Source: Xylanimonas cellulosilytica DSM 15894 (GTDB taxonomy: Bacteria > Actinomycetota > Actinomycetes > Actinomycetales > Cellulomonadaceae). Taken from it: a stretch of DNA of 64,000 nt. Location of the stretch: the NCBI RefSeq assembly GCF_000024965.1, contig NC_013530.1, positions 372,001 to 436,000 on the forward strand, written 5' to 3'. The notes below the pieces were generated by a model, which did no database searches, was not told the DNA's origin, and was given only the letters and a program-made list of their open reading frames with translations. Of the stretch, positions 9,336 through 18,024 are shown one piece after another (the first letter of the stretch is position 1; each line of letters starts with the position of its first letter). Position numbers and translations under genes: made by a program.

Positions 9336-10600
9336 ACGTCGCCGCGGCCCGCCGCGTCCTGCTCCTGCTGACCGTCTCCCGCTGGTTCCCGGTGGGGCTC
9401 GTGGTCGCCGTGCTCGTGCTGCTGATGATCGAGCGGGGCCTGTCGGTGGGGCAGGCGCTGACCGTCAGCTCCCTCGGCGGTGTGGTCGTGTTCCTGCTGG
9501 AGCTGCCGACGGCAGGGCTGGCCGACGCGCTGGGCCGCAAGCCGCTGCTGCTGCTCGCCGCGGGCCTGCAGGTGGTGGCCGCGGTCATGGTCGCGTCGGC
9601 GCAGTCGTTCGCGGCGTTCGCCGTCGCCGCCGTCGTCACCGGGGCGTTCCGGGCCTTGGACTCCGGCCCGCTCCAGGCGTGGTTCGTCGACACGGTGCAC
9701 CGCACGTCGCCGGGCGCCGACGTCGACCGCGCGCTCTCCCAGCAGAGCGCCGTGCTGGGCCTGTCGATCGCGCTCGGCGCGCTCGTGTCCGGCGGGCTCG
9801 TGTGGTGGCACCCGGTGACCGTGTGGTCCGCGCTGACCCTCCCGTACGTCGTCTACGCGGCGCTCGCCGTCGTGCACCTGGTCGCGACGGCGATGCTGCT
9901 CCGTGAGGCGCGGCCCGACGACGCGGAGCGTGGATGGGCACGGGCACGGCGTGAGGCGCGGCGGGCGCCGCACGTGGTCGCCGACGGGCTGCGGCTGGCG
10001 CGCGGCAACCGGGTGCTGCTCGCGCTGCTGCTGGTCGAGGTGTTCTGGGCCGCAGCGATGGTGGTGTTCGAGTCGCTGATGCCCGTGCGGCTGGGTGAGG
10101 TGCTCGGGTCGACCCAGCAGGCGGGGGCGCTCATGGGCGTCGTGGCCTCGGTCGGCTGGGCCGTGTTCGCCGCGGGGGCAGGGCTGGCCGGGTGGGCGGC
10201 GGGACGGTTCGGGGTGGCCCGCACGGCGCTGGCCGCACGCGTGCTCAACGGGCTCGGCGCGGTGTGGATGGGTCTGGTGGCCGGACCGGCCGCGCTCGTG
10301 TCGGCCTACCTGGTGACCTACGGCCTGCACGGGTCGGGCGGGCCGGTCTACGAGGCGCTGCTGCACCGCGAGGCCACCGCGGGCAACCGGGCGACGGTGC
10401 TGTCGATGGCCTCGATGCTGGGCTTCGCGTCGTTCGCGGTGGCCTCGCCCGCGCTCGGGTGGACGGCCGAGGGCGTGTCCACGCCCGTGGCGATGATGAT
10501 CGGCGGCGCGTTCTCGGTGCTCGGGGCGTTCTGCTTCCTGCCCGCGTGGCGGCGCGAGAAGCAGCTGCGGCTGAGCGGGACGGTCGCCGCCCGGGTGTAG
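9332..10600 (+). CDS. MFS transporter
   Basis: 422 residues with about 11-12 hydrophobic segments. The loop after the second segment, GLADALGRKPLL, is the MFS motif A (GxLaDrxGrkxxl). No solute-binding domain or paired gene is present, so a drug or metabolite exporter under the upstream ArsR-type regulator is the simplest reading. GTG 9332 overlaps the stop of the regulator by four bases. The substrate cannot be predicted. Confidence 0.87.
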   Translation: MNVAAARRVLLLLTVSRWFPVGLVVAVLVLLMIERGLSVGQALTVSSLGGVVVFLLELPTAGLADALGRKPLLLLAAGLQVVAAVMVASAQSFAAFAVAAVVTGAFRALDSGPLQAWFVDTVHRTSPGADVDRALSQQSAVLGLSIALGALVSGGLVWWHPVTVWSALTLPYVVYAALAVVHLVATAMLLREARPDDAERGWARARREARRAPHVVADGLRLARGNRVLLALLLVEVFWAAAMVVFESLMPVRLGEVLGSTQQAGALMGVVASVGWAVFAAGAGLAGWAAGRFGVARTALAARVLNGLGAVWMGLVAGPAALVSAYLVTYGLHGSGGPVYEALLHREATAGNRATVLSMASMLGFASFAVASPALGWTAEGVSTPVAMMIGGAFSVLGAFCFLPAWRREKQLRLSGTVAARV

Positions 10601-10688
10601 GCGGCCGGGCGGCTGCCCCCAGGGTGGCGCCGGGCCGGGTTGTGCACAGGCTGCTCGCTGACCCGGTCTGCCCGCGGGTGGCCACGGC

Positions 10689-10694
10689 CAGGGT
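10689..10694 (+). promoter_or_regulatory. -10 element of the Tad operon
   Basis: CAGGGT, six bases before ATG 10701; a leaderless start is likely. Confidence 0.4.
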
Positions 10695-10700
10695 GGCCGC

Positions 10701-11501
10701 ATGGCAGCTTCCTCCACACCGCTCGTCGCCGTCGTCGGAGCCTCCGGCGGGATCGGCACCTCCTGCGTCGCCGCCGCGCTCGCCCACGGGCTGCGCCGGG
10801 CCACCGGGCGCGGCGTGCTCGTCGACCTCGACGCCGGCGGATCCGGGATCGACGTGCTGCTCGGCATCGAGGACGAGCCCGGCGCCCGCTGGCCCGCGCT
10901 CGCCGACGCGCGCGGCGACGTCGACGGCCGCGGCCTGCTCGCCTCGCTGCCCCGGTGGGGCAGCGTGCCCGTGCTGTCCGGGTTGCGGAACGTTCCGTCG
11001 GCGCCCGACGACGACGTCGTGCTCGACGTGTGCGCGGCACTGCTGCGGGCCGGGGAGGCGGTCGTGGCGGACCTGCCCCGGCCCGGGGCGTGGACCCCGG
11101 CGGTGCGGGCTCTGGTCACCGGGGCCGAGGACATCCTCGTGGTGGCGGCCGCGACCTTGCCCGGTGCGGCCGGGGCCGTCGCGGTGGCACGGACCCTCGC
11201 CGGCGTCGCCGAGGGGCGGGTGCGGCTCGTCGTGCATCGGACACAGCCCGGCGGACCGCCCGCCGACGACCTGGAGACGCTGACCGGGCTGGAGGTGGTC
11301 GCCCAGGTCGGCCGCGACCGGGGCCTGGCCGCGGCGATCGAGCGCGGCGAAGGGCCACGGGTCGGGCGCGGCACACGCCTGGCACGCCTGGCGGAGGAGC
11401 TCGTCGCGGCGACCGGCGCCGACCGGGCGACCGGGCCGCGAGGTGTCGGCGCGGTCCAGTCCGGCGTCGTGGGTGACGGCGTGCTGCGGAGCGCCCGATG
11501 A
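10701..11501 (+). CDS. CpaE-like ParA/MinD-family protein of the helicase/secretion neighbourhood
   Basis: 266 residues. The N-terminus VAVVGASGGIGTSCVAAALA is a deviant Walker A loop of the ParA/MinD superfamily lacking the usual GKT, followed by LVDLDAGGSGIDVLLG. This matches the actinobacterial CpaE-like proteins (mycobacterial Rv3660c group) that precede tadA. In Tad systems CpaE helps place the pilus machine at the membrane. First gene of a run whose neighbours overlap by about four bases, so co-translation is expected. Confidence 0.85.
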   Translation: MAASSTPLVAVVGASGGIGTSCVAAALAHGLRRATGRGVLVDLDAGGSGIDVLLGIEDEPGARWPALADARGDVDGRGLLASLPRWGSVPVLSGLRNVPSAPDDDVVLDVCAALLRAGEAVVADLPRPGAWTPAVRALVTGAEDILVVAAATLPGAAGAVAVARTLAGVAEGRVRLVVHRTQPGGPPADDLETLTGLEVVAQVGRDRGLAAAIERGEGPRVGRGTRLARLAEELVAATGADRATGPRGVGAVQSGVVGDGVLRSAR

Positions 11502-12649
11502 GCCGCCTCGACGCGGGACTGCTCGCCGACGTGCGCGGGCGGCTCGCGGACCAGGAGGTCGACGACGACGCCGTCGGCGCAGCGCTCGCCGCCAGCGGTC
11601 GGGTGCTCGGCTCCGCGGCGCTGCGCGACCTGACCCGGGCGGCCCGCGCCGAGCTGGCCGGAGCCGGGCCCCTCCAACCGCTGCTCGAGCTGCCCGGCGC
11701 CACCGACGTCGTCGTCAACGGGCCGCACGACGTGTGGCTCGACCGCGGGCGCGGGCTCGAACGGGCCGATCTCGATCTCGGCACACCCGGCGCGGTGCGG
11801 GCGCTCGCGGTGCGGCTCGCGGCCCTCGCCGGGCAGCGGCTCGACGACGCGGCGCCCGTGTGCGACGGACGACTGCCCGACGGGACGCGGCTGCACGCCG
11901 TCGTCGAGCCCGTGGTACCCGCCGGTGCGGCGATCTCGCTGCGCGTGCTGCGCCAGTCAGGGCTGGGGGTCACGGCGCTCGCCGCCGGCGGCTCGCTCGC
12001 CCCGGGATGGGAGGCGCTGCTGCGCGGGCTGGTGGCGGGGCGGGCGAACGTGCTCATCTCGGGTGGCACCGGCACGGGGAAGACGACGCTGCTCGCGGCG
12101 CTCCTGGGCCTCGTTCCCGTGGACGAGCGGATCGTGACCGTCGAGGAGGCCCGCGAGCTCGCCCCCGCGCACCCCCACGTCGTCCCGCTCGTGACGCGGC
12201 GGGCGAACGTCGAGGGCGCCGGGGCGGTCGGGCTCACCGAGCTCGTCCGTGCCGCGCTGCGCATGCGCCCCGACCGCATCGTCGTCGGGGAGTGCCGGGG
12301 GGCGGAGGTGCGCGAGGTGCTCCTCGCCCTGAACACCGGGCACGACGGCGGGTTCGCGACCCTGCACGCCAACGCCGTCGAGCACGTGCCCGCGCGGCTG
12401 GAGGCCCTCGCCGCGCTCGCGGGGATGTCGCGCGACGCCGTCGCCGCGCAGGCCGTGGCCGCCGTCGACGTCGTGCTGCACGTGCGCCGGAAGCCGGGGC
12501 GGCGGTTCGTCGAAGCGGTCGGGGTGGTCGCGCGCGACGCCGGCGGGTTCGCGGTGCGGGAGGTCGCGCGGTGGGACGGCTCCGCCGCGGAGACGACCGT
12601 CGTCGACCCGCGGGCGTGGGACGCGCTGCAGGCGAGGTGGTGCGCATGA
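11498..12649 (+). CDS. TadA/CpaF-type secretion ATPase
   Basis: 383 residues. Walker A GGTGTGKTTL is at 189-198, Walker B region RIVVGECRGAEV follows, and the His box FATLHANA is near residue 288, all as in type II/IV secretion ATPases. It should power Flp pilus assembly from the cytosolic face of the membrane with the two TadB/C-like proteins encoded next. ATG 11498 overlaps the CpaE stop by four bases and the gene ends overlapping tadB. Confidence 0.93.
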   Translation: MSRLDAGLLADVRGRLADQEVDDDAVGAALAASGRVLGSAALRDLTRAARAELAGAGPLQPLLELPGATDVVVNGPHDVWLDRGRGLERADLDLGTPGAVRALAVRLAALAGQRLDDAAPVCDGRLPDGTRLHAVVEPVVPAGAAISLRVLRQSGLGVTALAAGGSLAPGWEALLRGLVAGRANVLISGGTGTGKTTLLAALLGLVPVDERIVTVEEARELAPAHPHVVPLVTRRANVEGAGAVGLTELVRAALRMRPDRIVVGECRGAEVREVLLALNTGHDGGFATLHANAVEHVPARLEALAALAGMSRDAVAAQAVAAVDVVLHVRRKPGRRFVEAVGVVARDAGGFAVREVARWDGSAAETTVVDPRAWDALQARWCA

Positions 12650-13320
12650 GCGGCGGCGGTGTCGGGGTCGCGGTGGGGCTGGCCGTGCTGGTGGCGCTCG
12701 GGCAGGGCGGACGCAGCGCGGTCGCGGTGCTCGGCGAGGGTCGTCGGCCCGGGGCGACGGTCGCGTGGCTCCGCGGGGCTGCCCGGGGAGCGGCTCTCCG
12801 CCGGAGGGGTGCGGAGCGGGAGGGCGTGCGGGTGCGCGTCGTCGTCGCGCAGGTGACCGCGCTGCTGCGGGCCGGAGCGCCGCCGGGAGCGGCGTGGACC
12901 CGAGCCGCGGGGGTCCCGGTCGACGCGCTCGGCGTACCGGAGGTCGACGCGCTCGGGGGCGTCGTCGGCGACGGGCCGGCGCGGGCCGTGTGTGCCGCGA
13001 CGCGGCTCGCGCTGACCGTCGGCGCACCGCTCGGCCGCGTGCTCGACGCCGTCGCGGACGCGCTCGTCGCGGAGGCCGAGGCCGCCGCAGAGCGCGACGC
13101 CGCCCTCGCCGGGCCGCGCACCACCGCCCGCGTGCTGCTGTGGCTGCCCGCCGCCGGGGCGCTCCTCGGATGGACGCTCGGGGCCGACCCCCTCGCCGTC
13201 GCGACCGACGGCGGCGCGGGCACGGCGGCCGTCGGCGGAGGGCTGGTGCTGCTGGGCGTCGGCCGGTGGTGGACCGGACGGCTCGTCGACGCCGCCCGAC
13301 GGGCCGGGGCGGAGCCGTGA
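12646..13320 (+). CDS. TadB-like type II secretion F-family membrane protein
   Basis: 224 residues. The sequence has an N-terminal hydrophobic stretch, a central helical region typical of T2SSF domains (VAQVTALLRAGAPPGAAWTRAA) and two C-terminal membrane segments. It would form the inner-membrane platform of the Tad machine. ATG 12646 overlaps the tadA stop (ATGA). An open frame extends far upstream but only as a shadow of tadA. Confidence 0.82.
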   Translation: MSGGGVGVAVGLAVLVALGQGGRSAVAVLGEGRRPGATVAWLRGAARGAALRRRGAEREGVRVRVVVAQVTALLRAGAPPGAAWTRAAGVPVDALGVPEVDALGGVVGDGPARAVCAATRLALTVGAPLGRVLDAVADALVAEAEAAAERDAALAGPRTTARVLLWLPAAGALLGWTLGADPLAVATDGGAGTAAVGGGLVLLGVGRWWTGRLVDAARRAGAEP

Positions 13321-13868
13321 TCGCCGCGCTGGGCCTGCTGGCCGTGATGCCGTGGCTGCTCGTCGACCGGGTCGCCCGACGACGATGCGCGGCGTTGGCC
13401 GGCGTCGCACCCACCGGGTGCTCGCAGGATGCTCGCCCGCCCGTCGACGTGACCGTGGTGCTGGAGCTGCTCGGGGCCGCGCTCCGGGCCGGAGCGGGCG
13501 TGCCGCGGGCGATCGAGACCGTCGCGCAGGCCGTCGGCGGGGCCGACGGGGCGGCGCTCGCCCGCGTGGCCTCCGCGCTGCGCCTCGGGGCGGCATGGAC
13601 CGTCGCGTGGGAGGGCGTGCCGCCACGGCTCGACGTCGTCGCGCGCGCGTTGCGGCCCGCCTGGGACGAGGGTGCGGCACCCGGCGAGGCGCTCACCGCC
13701 GCCGGCGAGGAGCTGCGGCGGGCACGCCGCGATGCCACGCGCACCGCCGCCGGACGACTCGCGGTGCAGCTCGTGCTACCGCTCGGCACGTGCTTCCTGC
13801 CTGCGTTCGTGCTGGTCGGGCTCGCCCCGGTGCTGCTGGCGCTGGGCAGCGGACTGCTCGCGGGGTGA
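13317..13868 (+). CDS. TadC-like type II secretion F-family membrane protein
   Basis: 183 residues, somewhat short for the family. LELLGAALRAGAGVPRAIETVAQAVGG is the T2SSF signature helix pair, and the C-terminal LPLGTCFLPAFVLVGLAPVLLAL is membrane-spanning. Second half of the TadB/TadC platform. Start is GTG 13317, overlapping the tadB stop (GTGA). Confidence 0.82.
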   Translation: MIAALGLLAVMPWLLVDRVARRRCAALAGVAPTGCSQDARPPVDVTVVLELLGAALRAGAGVPRAIETVAQAVGGADGAALARVASALRLGAAWTVAWEGVPPRLDVVARALRPAWDEGAAPGEALTAAGEELRRARRDATRTAAGRLAVQLVLPLGTCFLPAFVLVGLAPVLLALGSGLLAG

Positions 13869-13925
13869 ACGCGAGCGCATGACGACGACCCGGCAACCGG
13901 CCGGGCGCGGAGAAAGGGGACGGGA

Positions 13926-14111
13926 ATGAACGAGGAACAGCACGGAACAGGTGTGGAGGCCGACGGCGAGGCCGGCATGGCGACCGCCGAGTACGCCATC
14001 GCGACGCTCGCCGCCGTCGGGCTGGCCGGGCTGCTGGTCGTGATCCTCAAGGGAGACATGGTCAAGGGCCTGCTCGAAGGCATCATCAGCGCCGCGCTGT
14101 CGGTGGTGTGA
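13926..14111 (+). CDS. DUF4244 small pilin-like protein
   Basis: 61 residues: a charged N-terminus, then GMATAEYAIATLAAVGLAGLLVVIL, a prepilin-like segment in which G/M-ATAEYA resembles the Flp prepilin cleavage and Glu+5 motif. This is the presumed major Flp pilin of the actinobacterial Tad cluster. The start is preceded by GGAGAAAGGGGACGGG, a strong ribosome site, as expected for an abundant structural subunit; other genes of the operon lack such a spaced site. Confidence 0.85.
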   Translation: MNEEQHGTGVEADGEAGMATAEYAIATLAAVGLAGLLVVILKGDMVKGLLEGIISAALSVV

Positions 14112-14118
14112 GGTCACC

Positions 14119-14490
14119 ATGACGATCGCGACGCACCCCAGCGACGCGGGTCGCAGGCCTGAGCGAGGGGCGGTCACCGCCGAGCTCGCCATCGGGCTGC
14201 CCGTCGTCGTCCTGCTGCTCGTCGCGGTGCTCACCATCGCGGCCGCGTCCGGCGCGCAGCTACGCGCGCTGGACGCGGCCCGCGCCGGAGCCCGGGCGGT
14301 GGCGATCGGCCAGGACGCCGCCACCGTGCGGGCCGTGGTGGACCACGTCGGCGGGGCCGGCAGCGACCTGCGCCTCGAGCACGACGGCGAGTGGGTGGTC
14401 GTCGAGGTGTCGCGACCCGTCGCCGGCGGCTGGTTCACCCGGCTGCCGCTCCGCGCCACCGGCAAGGCGACGGCATGGGTGGAGCCATGA
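14119..14490 (+). CDS. TadE-family minor pilin
   Basis: 123 residues. RGAVTAELAIGLPVVVLLLVAVLTIAA is the TadE-type N-terminal helix with a class III prepilin-like leader; the rest is a small extracytoplasmic domain. TadE-like pseudopilins are needed for Flp pilus assembly. Seven bases follow the DUF4244 stop, and the end overlaps the next TadE-like gene by four bases. Confidence 0.85.
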   Translation: MTIATHPSDAGRRPERGAVTAELAIGLPVVVLLLVAVLTIAAASGAQLRALDAARAGARAVAIGQDAATVRAVVDHVGGAGSDLRLEHDGEWVVVEVSRPVAGGWFTRLPLRATGKATAWVEP

Positions 14491-14855
14491 CGGCGGGGGC
14501 CGACGGAGAGCGCGGCGCGGGCACCGTCCTGATGCTCGGCGTCGTCGCCGTCGTGCTGCTGTTCGGGCTGGCGCTGGCCGCGGTCGGCGCGGCGCAGCAG
14601 GCGCGAGGGACCGCACAGGCGGCGGCCGACCTCGGGGCGCTCGCGGCCGCGACCGCCCGCCGCGCCGGGTTCGACGCGTGCGCGACCGCGCGCGAGGCGG
14701 TCGAGCGCAACCGAGGCCACCTGGTCGCCTGCGAGCTCGAGGCGGGCGGTGTCGTCGGGCTGACCGTCGCACGATCGACGGCGGGACTCCCCGGCTGGCT
14801 GGCACGCGACGCGACCGCCCGGGCCCGCGCGGGCCCGCGCCCCCCGGGTGGCTGA
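14487..14855 (+). CDS. TadE-like protein of the helicase/secretion neighbourhood
   Basis: 122 residues. ERGAGTVLMLGVVAVVLLFGLALAAVG is the hydrophobic leader helix, followed by QARGTAQAAADLGALAAA, typical of the Rv3654c-like TadE-like family. It is the last gene of the Tad operon. The stop codon lies inside a partial hairpin repeat (GGTGGCTGAGCC), so the present C-terminus, ARARAGPRPPGG, was probably set by the repeat insertion. Confidence 0.82.
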   Translation: MTAGADGERGAGTVLMLGVVAVVLLFGLALAAVGAAQQARGTAQAAADLGALAAATARRAGFDACATAREAVERNRGHLVACELEAGGVVGLTVARSTAGLPGWLARDATARARAGPRPPGG

Positions 14856-14891
14856 GCCGCCCCCGGTGGTTGAGCCTGTCGAAACCACCCC
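14845..14891. repeat. Hairpin repeat at the end of the Tad operon
   Basis: A half copy (14845-14858) and a full copy with C-rich flanks (14861-14891) fill most of the space between the converging Tad operon and helicase gene. May serve as their shared terminator. Confidence 0.9.
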
Positions 14892-14911
14892 ACCCCACCA
14901 CGCCCGGCCTC

Positions 14912-17518
14912 TCACTCGGGCGGCGCGTGCCCCAGCACCGCGTCGAGGAGCACCACGGCCGCGGCCTTGTCGAGCGGTGAGTTGTAGTTGCCGCACTTCG
15001 GTGACTGCACGCAGGCGGGGCAGCCGTGGTCGCAGGGGCACGAGGCGATGGCATCGCGGGTGGCGTGCAGCCAGGTGGCGCCGAGCTCGTACCCGCGCTC
15101 GGCGAAGCCCGCGCCACCGGGGTAGGCGTCGTAGACGAACACGGTGGCCTCGCCCGTGTCGGGGTGCAGATCGGTGGAGATGCCGCCGAGGTCCCAGCGG
15201 TCGCACGTCGCGAGCAGGGGGAGCAGGCCGATCGACGCGTGCTCGGCCGCGTGCAGCGCCCCGGGGACGACATCGGGACTCAGTCCGGCCGCACGCAGCA
15301 CGAAGTCCGGCACCGACCACCACACCGCCGTCGTCGCGAGGGACCGTTCGGGCAGGTCGAGCGGTTCCGTGCCGAGCACCTGAAGGTCGGGGACCCGACG
15401 GCGCTCGAAGCTGATCACCTGGCTGGTGACGTCGACGGGGCCGAGGCCCCAGGAGACCGGACCCCACGCGCGCCGCAGGGTGGAACCGGTCGTGGTTTCG
15501 ACAGGCTCAACCACCGGTGCTGTGGGGGGTTCGGCCGCCGGTGTCGTGGTCTCGACAGGATCGACCACCGGTGACGTGTGTGGCTCGGGCTCTTCGATCG
15601 CGATCGTCATCACCTCGCGCGACCACGTCCCGTGGTCGACGTCGCGCCGCACCACGAGCGCCACCCGGTCGGTGAGGTCGAGGTGGTCGACCACGAACGT
15701 CGTGCCCTGGTGCACGTACACGGCGCCGTCGTGCACCTGCCCGTCGGCGGACCCGGCGTCGACGGTGCCGAGCAGGCGCCCGGTGGTCGCCTCGACGACC
15801 CGCACGGGCCGTCCGCCCGAACCGCGCAGGTCGGCCATCGGCGCTGCGGGCTGGGCGTGCGTCCAGTACCAGCCGGACGGCCGACGGCGCAGCGCACCGC
15901 CCTCGACGAGCTCGTCGAGCACGCCGCGCACCAGGTCGGGGTCCCCGAAGCGGCTCAGCTCCTCGCTGCGCAGCGGCACCTCCTGGGCGGCCACGCAGAG
16001 CTGCGGCGCGAGCACGTACCGGTTCGACGGGTCGAACACGGTCGCCTCGAGCGGGGCGTCGAACACGGCCTCCGGGTGGGTCACCAGGTAGGTGTCGAGC
16101 GGGTCCTCGCGGGCGACGAACGCGACGAGCCCGTCGGCTCCCGCGCGCCCGGCCCGCCCGGCCTGCTGCCACAGCGACATGCGGGTTCCGGGCCAGCCCG
16201 CGATGAGCACCGCGTCCAGACCGGAGATGTCGACGCCCAGCTCGAGCGCGTTCGTCGTCGCGAGGCCCAGCAGCGCCCCGCTGCGGATGGACTCCTCGAG
16301 CTCGCGCCGCTCCTCGGGCAGGTACCCGCCGCGGTAGGCGGCGATCCGCCGCGACAGGTCAGTCGACACCGGTCGCAGATGGTCGCGGGCCGCCTGCGCC
16401 ACCGACTCCGCACCCCGCCGCGAGCGGGTGAACGCCAGCGTCCGAGCGCCGTGCGCGGCGAGATCCGCCAGCAGGTCCGCGACCTCCGCGGTGGCGCTGC
16501 GCCGCGGGTGGTCCGCCGCGCCGTCGGCGGTCACGACGGCGGTCTGCTCCGCCTCCTCGTGCGCGGGGTCGAGCGGGTCGGGCAGCGCCCACGGGTCGTC
16601 CTCGTGCGGGTCCGCCCGGGTGAACGCGAACGACGCGATCTCCGGCGGCTGCCACAGCGCCACGGTGCGGCGGCCCGACGGCGAGGCGTCCTCGGTCACA
16701 GCCTCGACGTCGGAGGGCGACACGCCGAGCAGCCGCGCGGCGCTCGCCGCGGGCTCCGCCGACGTTGCCGATGCGACGACGAACGTCAGCGCGCCCCCGC
16801 GGTGGTGCTCCACGAGCCGGGTCAGCCGCCGCATCACCAGGGACACGTGCGCCCCGAACACGCCGCGGTACGTGTGGCCCTCGTCGACGACGACGTACCG
16901 CAGCGCCCGCAGGAACCGCGACCACCGCCGATGGTTCGGCAGGAGTGAGAAGTGCAGGAAGTCGGGGTTGGTGAGGACGACGTCGGCGTAGTCCTGCACC
17001 CACCGGCGCTCGTCGGTGGGGGTGTCGCCGTCGCAGGTGGTGACCCGGAGCTGACGCCCGGCGTCGGCGGGCATGGCGGCGAGCACGCGTTCGAGCGCGG
17101 CGAGCTGGTCGGCCGCGAGCGCCTTGGTGGGCGAGAGATAGAGAACGGATCCGCGCTGTTGCGGTGGCTGGGTGCGGCCGATGATGGTGAGTGCGGGCAG
17201 CCAGAACGCGAGCGACTTGCCCGAGCCGGTCGACGTCGCGAGGGCGACGTGGCGGCCCGACCACGCGGCGGACGCGGCGGAGGCCTGGTGCACCCAGGGG
17301 CGCGCGACGCCGAGGGACTGGTACCCGGCGACCAGCGCAGGGTCCGCCCAGGACGGCCAGTCGGCCGTGGCGCCGTCGCGCGCTGGCAGGGTCCGCACGT
17401 GCGTCAGCCGGTCGGCCCGCGCGCCGCCCGCGAGGAGCACGTCGAGCAGCGGGTGGGCGTCGGCTGGGGGCACGGTTCCATCCTTCCAGTACCGGTGGAA
17501 GGCGAACGGCGCAGCCAT
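14912..17518 (-). CDS. DEAH-box helicase of the helicase/secretion neighbourhood
   Basis: 868 residues from ATG 17518. Motif I is TSTGSGKS, motif II VVDEGH, motif III SATSAEP and motif VI QQAGRAGRAG. The C-terminus has a four-cysteine cluster, CDHGCPACVQSPKC, as in DUF1998 helicases (mycobacterial Rv3649 group). Presumed ATP-dependent nucleic acid helicase in repair or RNA handling; the link to the adjacent Tad genes is unexplained. Residues about 648-676 are hairpin-repeat translation ([16 protein letters not shown]). GTG 17554 is an alternative start but would lie in the palindromic operator. Confidence 0.88.
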   Translation of the reverse strand: MAAPFAFHRYWKDGTVPPADAHPLLDVLLAGGARADRLTHVRTLPARDGATADWPSWADPALVAGYQSLGVARPWVHQASAASAAWSGRHVALATSTGSGKSLAFWLPALTIIGRTQPPQQRGSVLYLSPTKALAADQLAALERVLAAMPADAGRQLRVTTCDGDTPTDERRWVQDYADVVLTNPDFLHFSLLPNHRRWSRFLRALRYVVVDEGHTYRGVFGAHVSLVMRRLTRLVEHHRGGALTFVVASATSAEPAASAARLLGVSPSDVEAVTEDASPSGRRTVALWQPPEIASFAFTRADPHEDDPWALPDPLDPAHEEAEQTAVVTADGAADHPRRSATAEVADLLADLAAHGARTLAFTRSRRGAESVAQAARDHLRPVSTDLSRRIAAYRGGYLPEERRELEESIRSGALLGLATTNALELGVDISGLDAVLIAGWPGTRMSLWQQAGRAGRAGADGLVAFVAREDPLDTYLVTHPEAVFDAPLEATVFDPSNRYVLAPQLCVAAQEVPLRSEELSRFGDPDLVRGVLDELVEGGALRRRPSGWYWTHAQPAAPMADLRGSGGRPVRVVEATTGRLLGTVDAGSADGQVHDGAVYVHQGTTFVVDHLDLTDRVALVVRRDVDHGTWSREVMTIAIEEPEPHTSPVVDPVETTTPAAEPPTAPVVEPVETTTGSTLRRAWGPVSWGLGPVDVTSQVISFERRRVPDLQVLGTEPLDLPERSLATTAVWWSVPDFVLRAAGLSPDVVPGALHAAEHASIGLLPLLATCDRWDLGGISTDLHPDTGEATVFVYDAYPGGAGFAERGYELGATWLHATRDAIASCPCDHGCPACVQSPKCGNYNSPLDKAAAVVLLDAVLGHAPPE
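15491..15573. repeat. Two hairpin repeats inside the DEAH helicase gene
   Basis: One exact copy at 15492-15519 and one diverged copy at 15546-15573, both inverted on the plus strand, read in frame in the gene as VVEPVETT and VVDPVETT. Confidence 0.9.
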
Positions 17519-17555
17519 CGCAGGGGCGACCCGGCGCCGTCCGGCGCGTCTCACA

Positions 17556-17577
17556 GATATCTTGACGTCAAGATATC
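17556..17577. promoter_or_regulatory. 22-bp perfect palindrome, likely repressor operator
   Basis: GATATCTTGAC / GTCAAGATATC, extended by CAC and GTG at the ends with one mismatch. It lies between the divergent helicase and glyoxalase genes, is much more AT-rich than its surroundings, and has the size and symmetry of a MarR-type operator. Confidence 0.6.
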
Positions 17578-17597
17578 CGTGAGGGAAGGCTGCGGGA

Positions 17598-17987
17598 ATG
17601 AGACTCCACCACGTGCAGGTCGCCTGCCCCCGCGGCGGCGAGGACGCCGCCCGCCGCTTCTACGCCGACGGTCTCGGGCTCACCGAGGTGCCCAAGCCCG
17701 CCGCCCTCGCCGGTCGAGGCGGGGCCTGGTTCCGGGCGCACGACGACGGAGGTGTCGTCGTCGCGGAGGTCCACGTGGGCGTCGAGGACCCGTTCGCCCC
17801 TGCGCTCAAGGCGCATCCCGCGCTCGTGGTGGACGACGTCGTCACGCTCGACGCGCTCGGCGAGCGGCTCGAGGCCCTCGGCTTCGCCGTGGACCGGCGC
17901 GAGCGCGAGACGTTCGACGGGTACCCGCGGTTCCACACCGCCGACGGGGCGGGCAACCGCGTCGAGGTGCTGGCGCACAGGCACTGA
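17598..17987 (+). CDS. VOC-family (glyoxalase-like) protein
   Basis: 129 residues, a single vicinal-oxygen-chelate domain. HHVQVACP at the start and FHTADGAGNRVEVL at the end supply the usual metal-ligand strands (His early, Glu late). Could be a dioxygenase, lyase or binding protein. Its promoter region is the 22-bp palindrome, so it may be induced by a small aromatic or oxidant ligand. No other gene is cotranscribed with certainty. Confidence 0.8.
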   Translation: MRLHHVQVACPRGGEDAARRFYADGLGLTEVPKPAALAGRGGAWFRAHDDGGVVVAEVHVGVEDPFAPALKAHPALVVDDVVTLDALGERLEALGFAVDRRERETFDGYPRFHTADGAGNRVEVLAHRH

Positions 17988-18012
17988 CCGCCGGGCGGGT
18001 GGCGGTCCCGCC

Positions 18013-18018
18013 TACGCT
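18013..18018 (+). promoter_or_regulatory. -10 element of the TrmH-family gene
   Basis: TACGCT, six bases before GTG 18025. Confidence 0.5.
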
Positions 18019-18024
18019 GGGCGG

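Noticed and set aside
9188-11896. Very long minus-strand open frame across the MFS and CpaE genes
   Set aside because: Low-complexity Arg/His/Pro composition typical of GC-rich shadow frames; the plus-strand genes have clear motifs.
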